Positions 42,620 through 50,974 of a DNA stretch of 64,000 nt are shown here, in pieces. The position numbers were made by a program, and so were the translations under genes. Position 1 is the stretch's first letter; each line of letters starts with the position of its first letter. Under the pieces are notes generated by a model that was not told the DNA's origin, ran no database searches, and worked only from the letters and a program-made list of their open reading frames with translations. Source of the stretch: Rhizobium sp. AC27/96 (GTDB lineage Bacteria > Pseudomonadota > Alphaproteobacteria > Rhizobiales > Rhizobiaceae). Location of the stretch: positions 240,397-304,396 of the forward strand of contig NZ_LXKN01000066.1 of NCBI RefSeq assembly GCF_001692325.1, in the 5' to 3' direction.

Positions 42620-43420
42620 ATGACATCTCCGTTGCTTGCCGACCTCGACGTGCGCCTGGCTCTTGCGGAAACCATGGCCCTCGAAGCGGGGAAGCTTGCG
42701 CTCGACTATTTCAAGCGTCGCGAGACCCTGGTGATCGAGACCAAGCGTGATCTACAGGATGTGGTATCGATCGCCGATCGCGAGGTCGAAAACCTGATCC
42801 GCGACCGTATTCACCAGGCCCATCCTGCCGACGGTATTCTCGGAGAGGAATACGGCTTGGAAACGGGCACCTCCGGCTATGTTTGGGTCGTCGACCCCAT
42901 CGACGGCACAAGTCCGTTCGTCAATGGCATGCCCAACTGGTGCGTCTCCATCGCGGTCTTGCACGAGGGCGTCCCGGTGATCGGCGTCATCTCGGCGCCC
43001 TGCCACGATGAGCTCTATGTGGCGGCGCTCGGCAAGGGTGCCACTCTCAACGGCAAGGCCCTCAAGCTCGATGCAACGCGAAACATCCGCAATGCCCTCA
43101 CCGGCATCGGGGCCAACAATCATGTATCACCGGCTTTCGTGGCCAATATGGTTCAGCAGATCCTGGAGGCGGAAGGCAACTTCGTTCGCAATGGATCGGG
43201 CGCGCTGATGCTCGCCTATGTCGCCGCCGGTCGCCTGGTCGGCTATTACGAGCCCTATATGCACGCCTGGGATTGCCTTGCCGGCTATTGCCTCGTGCAG
43301 GAAGCAGGTGGCTGGTATCATCCTTTCCCAACGGATGGAGAGCGGCTGACGAAGGGATCTGTTGTCCTGGCCGCGGCGCCCGGCGCGATCGACGATCTCA
43401 GAAGAATAGCCGGGGTTTAA
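42620..43420 (+). CDS. Inositol monophosphatase-family phosphatase
   Basis: A 266-residue Mg-dependent phosphatase of the IMPase/FBPase/HisN superfamily. Metal motif 1 is WVVDPIDGTSPFVNG. The glutamates of GEEYG (in DGILGEEYGLE) and the C-terminal WDCLAGYCLVQEAGG are all intact, so it should be active. The ATG at 42620 has AAGGA about 8 nt upstream; two in-frame ATGs upstream (42584, 42605) are less likely. It is the last gene of the AfuABC-type operon. Its role is likely to dephosphorylate the imported compound (inositol or hexose phosphate). This is inferred. Confidence 0.87.
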   Translation: MTSPLLADLDVRLALAETMALEAGKLALDYFKRRETLVIETKRDLQDVVSIADREVENLIRDRIHQAHPADGILGEEYGLETGTSGYVWVVDPIDGTSPFVNGMPNWCVSIAVLHEGVPVIGVISAPCHDELYVAALGKGATLNGKALKLDATRNIRNALTGIGANNHVSPAFVANMVQQILEAEGNFVRNGSGALMLAYVAAGRLVGYYEPYMHAWDCLAGYCLVQEAGGWYHPFPTDGERLTKGSVVLAAAPGAIDDLRRIAGV

Positions 43421-43540
43421 TCCAGGGCCGGTTGGAGCAAGAGCGACCGGCAAGCAACGATTTGCTGGCCGGTTGCAAATGCTGCGCAGCATTGCCGAGG
43501 AAGCGGCAAGCCGCCATCGGCGTGACATGGCAGATTCTAA

Positions 43541-43574
43541 AGCGAGGGGCTGATCAGCCGATCAGCCCCTCGCT
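43541..43574. terminator. 15-bp perfect hairpin at convergent gene ends
   Basis: AGCGAGGGGCTGATC pairs with GATCAGCCCCTCGCT across a 4-nt loop. On the minus strand it spans the last codons and the stop of the exporter gene and is followed by TTTAG, making it a good intrinsic terminator. It also faces the incoming plus-strand operon. Confidence 0.75.
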
Positions 43575-45374
43575 TGCGATACCTTTCGTCAGCTCCAGTG
43601 CCTGGCGCTCGAACAGCCCGCGATAGATCCCGCTCTTGCGACGAATGAGGCTGGCATGGGTGCCTTCCTCGGCGATATGTCCATGTTCGAAGACCAGCAG
43701 CCGGTCGAGCGCACGCACGGTCGACAGCCTGTGGGCGACGACGAGCGTCGTGCGTCCATCCATCAACCGCTCCATGGCCTGCTGGATCAGCATTTCTGAT
43801 TCGGAGTCGAGGCTTGAAGTTGCCTCGTCGAGGATCAGGATCGGTGCATCGGCCAGGAATGCGCGGGCGATGGCGATGCGTTGCCGCTCGCCGCCGGAAA
43901 GCTTGATGCCACGTTCTCCGACAAGCGTCGCATAGCCCTTCGGCAGGGCCTCGATGAAGTCGTGGGCGCTGGCAAGCTGCGCAGCCCTCTTGATCTCCGC
44001 ATGCGTGGCCGTTGGCCGCGCATAGGCGATATTCTCCGCCAGCGAGCGGTGAAACAGGATGGGCTCCTGCTGCACGATCGCGATCTGGCGGCGAAGAGAG
44101 GTCTGCGCCACCTTCGAAATATCTTGCCCATCGATCGAGACAGTCCCGTGATTGACGTCATGCAGACGCTGAATCAGCTTGATGAACGTCGTCTTTCCTG
44201 AGCCGGAATGGCCGACGAGACCGACCCGTTCGCCCGGCTTGATTGTGACCGAGAAGTCCTTGTAGAGCGGGTCATGATGGTTGCCGTAATGAAAGGTGAC
44301 ACGATCGAACTCGATCAGGCCGGCCTTCACATGGAGTGCCGGTGCGCCGGGCACATCCTCGACGCCCAGAGGCTGCGCATGGATGGAGACGAGCTCTTCC
44401 ATGTCGTTGACCGAGCGCTGCAGGTTGCGGATATGCATGCCGATTTCTCGCAGATATCCCTGGAGGATGAAAAAGGCAGTCAGGACGAAGGTGATGTCGC
44501 CCGCATTGGCCTTGCCGTTGGCCCAGAGCCAAAGGGCAAGGCCCAGCACGCAGCCACGCAACAGGCTGAGCAGCGCATTTTGCGAGGTGCCGTTCACCGT
44601 GCCCCGCGTCCAGGTGCGCGCGGTGCGATCCCGCCACTTGCGCATGACTTGGGCGAGACGCTTGTCTTCCCGATCCTCGGCGCCAAAGGCCTTGACGACG
44701 GCGTTGCAGGTCACGGCATCGGCGAGCGCGCCGCCAAGGCGTGTATCCCAGCTATTGGCCATGCTGGCCATCGGCGCGACATAGCGCAGGGCCATCGTCG
44801 CCGTGAAGGCGATAAAGAACACGGATCCGGCGCCGACCAGCAGTCCCATCATCGGCCAGTACCAAGTCATCAGAATGGTCGAGCCGATCAGCATTATCAG
44901 CGAGGGAAACAGCGCGATGAAGACGGTGTCGTTGAGCAGGTCGAGCGCCCACATGCCGCGCGTCACCTTGCGAACGGTCGAGCCGGCAAAGCTGTTGGCG
45001 TGCCAGTCGCTTGAAAAGCGCTGGATATGGAAGAAGGAATTCGCCGCGATCTCCGACATCGACTTCAGCGTGAAGCGGATGATGGCGATGAACGTGGCGT
45101 GCCTCAGGATGACGGCGCCGACCGACAGTGCCATCAGCCAGCAAAAGGCGTTAAAGGCATTGTTCCACGTTGCAGCGTCGCTCGCCTGACCGGACACCAC
45201 CGCATCGACCAGGCGGCCGGAGAACAAGGGTGTCAGCACATCCGCAAGCGTAGACAACATTGCCGTGAACAGCATGAAGGATGCGCGGCCCGGCTGATGC
45301 TTCCAATGAGCCCAGCAATAGCGAAAAACGCTGCGAAAAGCACCGCCGCGGCGGGATTTGAAACCAAGAGCCAT
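43554..45374 (-). CDS. ABC exporter, fused permease and ATPase
   Basis: A 606-residue half-transporter of the MsbA/lipid-multidrug exporter type. Six membrane helices in an ABC membrane domain (about residues 30-320) precede one ATPase domain with Walker A GHSGSGKTT, signature LSGGERQR and Walker B ILILDEATSSLD. It would act as a homodimer. The N-terminal part (RSVFRYCWAHWKHQPGR) is typical of rhizobial exporters of this group. It is monocistronic, without a partner half or a nearby regulator. The cargo is unknown. The stop codon lies inside the 15-bp terminator hairpin. Confidence 0.9.
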   Translation of the reverse strand: MALGFKSRRGGAFRSVFRYCWAHWKHQPGRASFMLFTAMLSTLADVLTPLFSGRLVDAVVSGQASDAATWNNAFNAFCWLMALSVGAVILRHATFIAIIRFTLKSMSEIAANSFFHIQRFSSDWHANSFAGSTVRKVTRGMWALDLLNDTVFIALFPSLIMLIGSTILMTWYWPMMGLLVGAGSVFFIAFTATMALRYVAPMASMANSWDTRLGGALADAVTCNAVVKAFGAEDREDKRLAQVMRKWRDRTARTWTRGTVNGTSQNALLSLLRGCVLGLALWLWANGKANAGDITFVLTAFFILQGYLREIGMHIRNLQRSVNDMEELVSIHAQPLGVEDVPGAPALHVKAGLIEFDRVTFHYGNHHDPLYKDFSVTIKPGERVGLVGHSGSGKTTFIKLIQRLHDVNHGTVSIDGQDISKVAQTSLRRQIAIVQQEPILFHRSLAENIAYARPTATHAEIKRAAQLASAHDFIEALPKGYATLVGERGIKLSGGERQRIAIARAFLADAPILILDEATSSLDSESEMLIQQAMERLMDGRTTLVVAHRLSTVRALDRLLVFEHGHIAEEGTHASLIRRKSGIYRGLFERQALELTKGIASEGLIG

Positions 45375-45837
45375 TGATGTATCCGGCTTTCGCCGGCTCC
45401 GTCATAGGGAAAGGAATGTCCGCGCAAAACCGCGCGAAATGGTTTGATGCGGAACGATCGACGGGAGATTTAGCGCCAGTCCATCACGTTCTATTGCGTT
45501 CGAAAACGCAGCCGGCTTCAGGCGATATTCGTGGAAGCCACTGGGGAGTTGGAAAAAACAGCCATCGAAAACCCCCTAGAACCGTGTTGATGATGACCAA
45601 TCCTAGATTGATTGATCAGTTAGGCCAAGTCGATTTTGGCGAAGTTTTCGGCTAAATTTTGAAATGCGACATAGTTGCAACATCCCTGAGGTGGTGAGCC
45701 TCTTCGAAAAATGGGGCGTCCGGTGGTCAGTCAAGGCTGACGACGGGTCTATTTATGCAGTTTTTATAAATCTCATCCGCCATCCATATGGAATTGATAT
45801 GCCGATCTGGCCATCTCTCTTTCAGGAGGATTCCGCC
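45375..45837. other. Divergent promoter region
   Basis: About 460 bp between the exporter (minus) and the KdpD-like gene (plus). Open frames in this area lack ribosome binding sites and are not protein-like. It presumably holds promoters for both genes. No operator recognised. Confidence 0.4.
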
Positions 45838-46671
45838 ATGTCCCTGGAAAAAGATTTCAGCCAATCTCAGACCGGCATTGTCGCAGATCCGTTTGTCATG
45901 CGCGACACAGGCCTCTCGGAGATGCCGTTTGTCGTTCAGTATCTCGTATCCCTCATTATGGCGGGAATGGTCACCGCGGTTGCTGCCGGCTTTGACCGAT
46001 ATGAGGCCATTCCCAATCTGTCGTTGATCTATGTCTTGCCTGTTGTCGTCAGCAGCGTGGCATTCGGGCTTGGACCGGCACTGTTCTGCGCGCTTCTCGG
46101 CGCCTTGGCGTATAATTTCTTCTTCACGGAGCCCCGCTTTTCGCTGGCGGTAGCGGACACCGCCAACATATGGGCGATTGCCTTGCTCTTCATCATCGGT
46201 TGCATAACCAGTGCGATCGCCTCCACAAGGCGGCGGGATGCGGCAGAGCTTGATCGCCATCGTCGGGGCCAGGAGACGCTGCAGATTTATGCTCGACAGA
46301 TGATTGCTGCCACCTCCACGGAGGAGGCAACACATCTTACCCGGTCTGCCCTGGTCTCGCTCTTTCACGTTCCCGTCGCCATCATCGTCTCCGGCAAGGA
46401 TGACAGCCTTACGGTTGAGGGCGAGAAGAACCTCTCCGCCATGGAGCTCGAGGCGATAAGAACGGCATTGAACTCAAAGGCAATAGTCAATGGAGGCGTT
46501 TATCCATTCGATCAATCGCGGTTCGATTTCTGGCCGGCTCAAGTTTCAACCGATCGCGCAGTCGTTATCGGCGTTGCATTCGATCCTGAGCGTCGCCCGG
46601 CCAATCCGGATGCGACGATCGAAATGATGGCCCTGATGCTGGGAGCAACGATCACCCGTTGCGATGCCTGA
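45838..46671 (+). CDS. DUF4118 membrane protein, KdpD-like sensor fragment
   Basis: A 277-residue protein with the four-helix membrane module of KdpD (VVQYLVSLIMAGMVTAVAAG, then LSLIYVLPVVVSSVAFGL, then LGALAYNFFFTEPRFSLAVA) and a GAF-like C-terminal region. It lacks the N-terminal KdpD/Usp domains. It also lacks any histidine-kinase core (no H-box or GHxG), so it cannot phosphorylate by itself. It could act as an accessory sensor. AGGAGG upstream of the ATG at 45838 marks the start. No kdp potassium operon lies in the window. The full-length KdpD is about 900 residues, so this is a stand-alone DUF4118 protein. Confidence 0.75.
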   Translation: MSLEKDFSQSQTGIVADPFVMRDTGLSEMPFVVQYLVSLIMAGMVTAVAAGFDRYEAIPNLSLIYVLPVVVSSVAFGLGPALFCALLGALAYNFFFTEPRFSLAVADTANIWAIALLFIIGCITSAIASTRRRDAAELDRHRRGQETLQIYARQMIAATSTEEATHLTRSALVSLFHVPVAIIVSGKDDSLTVEGEKNLSAMELEAIRTALNSKAIVNGGVYPFDQSRFDFWPAQVSTDRAVVIGVAFDPERRPANPDATIEMMALMLGATITRCDA

Positions 46672-46706
46672 TGCACGAGCGGTACACTCTGCGTTGCCCA
46701 CATCAC

Positions 46707-46946
46707 TCAGGCTGCTTCATATATGAGATTGGGCGAAACGATCCACTCGCCTTCCTTCAGAGACAGCACATCGATCCTGCCGGCCCGATCCCGCTGCGCG
46801 ACGCCGACGAAATGGTAGCGGCGCCCATAGGAGTCTGAGACGGACCGCGCGACGGCCGTGTCGGCCACTCGCGCGATGACGGGTCCGTCGGCGCGAATGC
46901 CTGAAAGAAGGAAGTACTCGAAAGGGATGTTTCGGCTGACCATCAT
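46707..46946 (-). CDS. Conserved small hypothetical protein
   Basis: A 79-residue protein with a well-formed hydrophilic sequence (IPFEYFLLSGIRADGPVIAR, then DRAGRIDVLSLKEGEWIVS). It starts with two ATGs at 46946/46943. I recognise no domain. The balanced composition and good start region make it more likely real than chance, but the ribosome binding site is weak (GGACGTG). It may be a rhizobial orphan small protein. Confidence 0.45.
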   Translation of the reverse strand: MMVSRNIPFEYFLLSGIRADGPVIARVADTAVARSVSDSYGRRYHFVGVAQRDRAGRIDVLSLKEGEWIVSPNLIYEAA

Positions 46947-47132
46947 GCACGTCCGTTCAGGCGAGGATCCTTTGGATACTCTTGCTTCGTCGCATGTGTC
47001 ACGGTCAGCGCACGAATGCCGCCCTCTTGCTGGGATGGCGAGGCTTCCTTTCGGCGGCGGCTTCTCCGGATCTCCACGACGAATGGTTTCTGTTGGGCAC
47101 GCATATGTTGGCCTTCCGCTCCTGATTGTTCG

Positions 47133-47903
47133 TTACTCGAAGATGCATTCGACTTGGCCAAGCGGCCCGAAATCGGCTGCAACATGCTGTCCCGCGTGAA
47201 CACAGAGGATCTTCGCGCATGCGCCCGTCGCGACAATGTCGCCGGCCTGCAATTGCTTGCCACGGGAAGAGAGGGCGGTTGCCAGCCAGGCCACGGCATT
47301 CAATGGGTGCCCCATGACGGATGAAGCGCATCCTGAAATTCCGGTCTCCTTGAACAGGAAGACGTTGACGTCGAGCTTCCCAAGTACGGAGGGATCGGCA
47401 TCCACCATCTGGCCGCCCTGAAGGGTTGCGACATGCAGGCCGAAATCCGCAATCGCGGCATTGTCACCGGCGATCCCCCGGACTGTACGGCGTCCAAGAA
47501 TGCCGATTGCTGGTCGACATCCGGCAATGGCATCGGCAGCGGTTTCCGGCGAGATGGTCTCGTCAGCATCGGGAAAGGCGCGCCGCATCGTGAACGTGAT
47601 TTCGCATTGCGCGCCGATAACGCCAGGCGGCAGCCGAAACGCCGTCGCCGCGGATGCAAGAGCGAAAGCCGGGATCTCGCAATAAATCGGTTTCGCCAGA
47701 CCGAGCGCCCGGCGACAGGGCTCGCTGGAACCGACGATGGCGTATCCCTTTCGGCCAAAGCCGAGTGCGTTCTGAGCAAAGGCCTGAATATCATAGGCCT
47801 CCTGCTCGGAGCCGATCAGGTCGAGAGGCAATTCGCAAAGCTCTTCATGCCGACGACTTTTGGCAAGGATCTCGGCCGTGGTGTCCTTGAGCTCGAAGTA
47901 CAT
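47133..47903 (-). CDS. Hydratase of the MhpD/DmpH family (2-keto-4-pentenoate hydratase-like)
   Basis: A 256-residue enzyme of the fumarylacetoacetase-like superfamily. The hydratase/decarboxylase pattern is visible in ALGFGRKGYAIVGSS, ALGLAKPIYCEIP, the metal-binding region CEITFTM, and GHPLNAVAWLATALSSRG. The usual reaction is water addition to 2-oxopent-4-enoate in meta-cleavage of aromatics. No meta-cleavage gene is adjacent, so the substrate is unclear. The ATG at 47903 has GGAG 8 nt upstream; an upstream in-frame start at 47927 is weaker. It stands alone between two promoter gaps. Confidence 0.8.
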   Translation of the reverse strand: MYFELKDTTAEILAKSRRHEELCELPLDLIGSEQEAYDIQAFAQNALGFGRKGYAIVGSSEPCRRALGLAKPIYCEIPAFALASAATAFRLPPGVIGAQCEITFTMRRAFPDADETISPETAADAIAGCRPAIGILGRRTVRGIAGDNAAIADFGLHVATLQGGQMVDADPSVLGKLDVNVFLFKETGISGCASSVMGHPLNAVAWLATALSSRGKQLQAGDIVATGACAKILCVHAGQHVAADFGPLGQVECIFE

Positions 47904-48086
47904 CGCTGTAACTCCATATATCTTCAACAGATTCCAGATGCCGTTGAGAATGGAGATCAGCGCATAGCTATTCCATGGGCGGGCCGGTGGCTTGAGATTA
48001 AAATGTCATAGTGGTCCGGGTGCCGGTAGTCACGGTCATGCCTTGTCCCGCGGGCACGACATGCGCGTGATTGCCCTAGCACATAG

Positions 48087-50096
48087 TCACCGCGTTCTCG
48101 CGGCGATCAGCTTCAGCAGGTATGGTCCGCCGACAAATGTCGCCAGCAGTCCGGCGGGAATTTCGTAGGGAAACATCAGGTTGCGGCCGAGCCAGTCGGC
48201 AGTGATCATCACCAGCGCCCCTATGGCAGCTGCGGCGAAGGATTGAATAAGGGGGCGCTGGAAACCCGCTCTTACCGCTAAGTGCGGAGCCAGGAGCCCG
48301 ACAAAGGTGAGTGGCCCGACAGCAAGCGTTGCGGCTGATGTCATCAAGGCGGCGAGAAGCAGCAAGGCCAGGCGGGAAAGGCTAATGTTAAGCCCCACGG
48401 CGCGGGACATGCCGGCCCCAAGCGGCAGTACCGCCAGCCATCTGGCAAACAGTGGCATTGCGCCGACAAGCGCGACGCAAGTGGCGCCGAGAAAACAAGC
48501 CCTCGATTGCGTCATGCCGTAGGTGGAGCCCGAAAGCCAGGCAAGCAGCATGTCCATGCGCGGATCGCCCGATAGCATCAGGAAGGCAGCCATGGTGCTG
48601 AACAGGGTGCCCACGGCAATGCCGATCAATAGCATCGACTCCGGTGAAAAGCTGGCGCGCCGGCCGAAGAACACGACAAAAGCTAGGATCGAGAATGCAC
48701 CGGTCGCCCCGGCACCAAATTGGACTGTCATGCCGGGTGCGGATACGAGGAAAAATAGCACGATCACGCCCAGGCTCGCGCCGGAGGAGACACCAAGGAT
48801 CTCCGGCGAGGCGATGGAATTGCTTGTCAGCCGTTGCATAATGATGCCGGCCAGGGCCAGCAGCGCACCCGCCGCCATTGCGGCGACCGTGCGCGGGATG
48901 CGCAGCATATCCAGCTGAGGGAATTCCGCTCCCGCACCGAAGTGCCATCCATTCGGGCCGCGTCCATATGCGATCGCAAGCCATGACAGGATGGCGAGTG
49001 ACAGGAGAAGCAGGATCAAGGCGAGGTGTTGACGGCGCAACCGTGCACTCGCAATTTCGGCCAACTGCGGCGCCTCGCTTGTTTTCATCCGTTGGACAAG
49101 AACCAGCAGTATGGGCGCGCCGATGACGGCAGTCGCTATGCCCGTAGGCAATTCCGCCCCGGGTGGCAGCAATATTTGGAGCAGTTGATCCGTCGCCAGC
49201 AGCATTGCTGCCCCGGCGAGGGCCGACGATGAAATCTGGCTGCGGATACCATGCCTGCCGCTGAGTCGCGCCAGCGCAGGTGCAGCGAGCCCGACAAAGC
49301 CGATGACGCCCACCGCGCTGGTCACCAGTGCAGTGGCAGAGACAGCGCCCGCCAGCGCGGCCAGCCGTACGCTTCGCACTGACAGCCCCAGCCCCCGGGC
49401 GCTTTCATCGCCAAGTGCCAGCATATTGAGTGAGCGCGGAAGGAATGCGATTGCGATCAGGCCGAGGCCGACCAACCAGGGCAGGAGAAAGAGGATCTTG
49501 CTCCAATCGTTCTGCACCAGGGATCCCGCACTCCAGATATAAATTCCGCGCAACGCCTCCCGATTGAGCAACTGCGTGACGGCGGCAAGTGATCCGGCAC
49601 AAAGAGAGATCACCAGACCGCCGGAAATCAACCGAGTGGGGGAGAGTATGCGATCCCAGGAAAGCGCCAGGACCAAAAGGATTGCCGCCAATGCTCCGAC
49701 AAGGGCGCTGGCTTCACGACCGAAAGCTGGCAGGGTGGGCAAGCAGAGGCCGGTTATGACCAGCGCCAATTGTGCGCCTGCGGAAACTCCCAGCGTCGCC
49801 GGCTCGGCAAGCGGGTTTCGGAGCGTAAGCTGCATCAATGCACCGCAGGCGCCCAGAGCCGCGCCGACGAGAATGGCCATCGCGAAGCGAGGCATCAGGC
49901 TGTAGCGGAAAACGAGCTGATGGATATCGTTTGCGTCACGGGCGAATATCGCCTGCAGCCACTGATCGGATGGCAAGGCCCGTTGCAGATTATAGAGGCC
50001 GGCAATGAGAGCGATGAGCACGAGACAGATCAATGGCGTAATGCCACTTCGCCGAAACCATGACGACCGTGGAGAGCTTGCCAACGGCATTGTCAT
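48087..50096 (-). CDS. fhuB: Iron-siderophore ABC permease, fused double (FhuB)
   Basis: A 669-residue permease with two FecCD/BtuC-type halves, about twenty membrane helices, as in FhuB for ferric hydroxamates. Half 1 contains PLAEPATLGVSAGAQLAL and half 2 contains SIASPEILGVSSGASLGV, the two family signatures. The ATG overlaps the stop of fhuD (ATGA). No ATPase (FhuC) follows in the 180 bp before the next gene, so the ATPase must be encoded elsewhere. It is the last gene of the five-gene iron cluster. Confidence 0.9.
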   Translation of the reverse strand: MTMPLASSPRSSWFRRSGITPLICLVLIALIAGLYNLQRALPSDQWLQAIFARDANDIHQLVFRYSLMPRFAMAILVGAALGACGALMQLTLRNPLAEPATLGVSAGAQLALVITGLCLPTLPAFGREASALVGALAAILLVLALSWDRILSPTRLISGGLVISLCAGSLAAVTQLLNREALRGIYIWSAGSLVQNDWSKILFLLPWLVGLGLIAIAFLPRSLNMLALGDESARGLGLSVRSVRLAALAGAVSATALVTSAVGVIGFVGLAAPALARLSGRHGIRSQISSSALAGAAMLLATDQLLQILLPPGAELPTGIATAVIGAPILLVLVQRMKTSEAPQLAEIASARLRRQHLALILLLLSLAILSWLAIAYGRGPNGWHFGAGAEFPQLDMLRIPRTVAAMAAGALLALAGIIMQRLTSNSIASPEILGVSSGASLGVIVLFFLVSAPGMTVQFGAGATGAFSILAFVVFFGRRASFSPESMLLIGIAVGTLFSTMAAFLMLSGDPRMDMLLAWLSGSTYGMTQSRACFLGATCVALVGAMPLFARWLAVLPLGAGMSRAVGLNISLSRLALLLLAALMTSAATLAVGPLTFVGLLAPHLAVRAGFQRPLIQSFAAAAIGALVMITADWLGRNLMFPYEIPAGLLATFVGGPYLLKLIAARTR

Positions 50097-50974
50097 TTCA
50101 ACCCCGCCAGGGTCACGCCAACATTATTTGCAAAACGGCCGGCGCTGGCGACGCCACCAAAGAACCACATGCTCGGGAGCGCGCTGATCCGCTGTTGCTT
50201 TACGAAAGTGAGACGTCGCCAGATGGCGTTCGTCGCCGCAATTTGTTCGAGATCCTGCTCGCCAAGGCCGAGATAGAGCAAATGCGCCTCCTTCTCACCG
50301 GCAAGCGCATCGACACCGACGATCCCGAAGCCCCAGGCATTCGTTTCGCCTTGCCAGGCATTGGCGACGCCGATGCGGTCGAGAATGTCCTGAAAAAGGC
50401 TGTTCCTGCCGAAGATCATCAGATGGTCTGGGTCGACGAAGCGGGCCAGGTAGACGGGGCGTGAAAAGCCGGTAGCTTGGTCGCTCGCCCTTGCAATCGC
50501 GCGATCCGAGATATTGATGGCCACTTCGGCCGCGGAAGCGCGCTCCAGCCTGTCACCGAGGCGTTTCAATTCGGATACGGCATGCACATAGGGCGAGCCG
50601 GAGATCGCGTAGATCGATGCGGAGAGGCAGGGTGCAATCTGGGCCAGAAGAGGAATGGAAGCAGTCTGGTTCTCATTGGCGAGGATAAGGTCGGGAGCGA
50701 CCTGCACGAGCATTTCGAGATTGGGAGTGCCGCGCAATCCAAGCTCGATGACATCGCCTGGCAGAACGGGTTCGCCGACCCAGTCGCGATAGCCTTTTGT
50801 CTCCGTCAGCGCTGCCGGAAGCAGATTCAGCGACAGAGCCATTTCCGCCAGCGTCCAGTCCAGCACGGCAATTCGCTGGTGGACGCGAGGTTCAGCAAAA
50901 GCGTTTTGCCGGCGGAACGCTGCAATGCAGGCTCCGCCGGCCAAAGTAAGAAGATGCCTTCGCCGCGTCTGCAT
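50093..50974 (-). CDS. fhuD: Iron-siderophore substrate-binding protein (FhuD)
   Basis: A 293-residue periplasmic binding protein of the FhuD/BtuF class. It opens MQTRRRHLLTLAGGACIAAF, a twin-arginine-type signal for folded export, and continues IAVLDWTLAEMALSLNLLP and VAPDLILANENQTAS. It would deliver a ferric siderophore to FhuB. The start overlaps the receptor stop in TAATG; an ATG 6 nt upstream (50980) is also possible. It is linked to the FecI/FecR/TonB receptor genes upstream. Confidence 0.87.
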   Translation of the reverse strand: MQTRRRHLLTLAGGACIAAFRRQNAFAEPRVHQRIAVLDWTLAEMALSLNLLPAALTETKGYRDWVGEPVLPGDVIELGLRGTPNLEMLVQVAPDLILANENQTASIPLLAQIAPCLSASIYAISGSPYVHAVSELKRLGDRLERASAAEVAINISDRAIARASDQATGFSRPVYLARFVDPDHLMIFGRNSLFQDILDRIGVANAWQGETNAWGFGIVGVDALAGEKEAHLLYLGLGEQDLEQIAATNAIWRRLTFVKQQRISALPSMWFFGGVASAGRFANNVGVTLAGLK

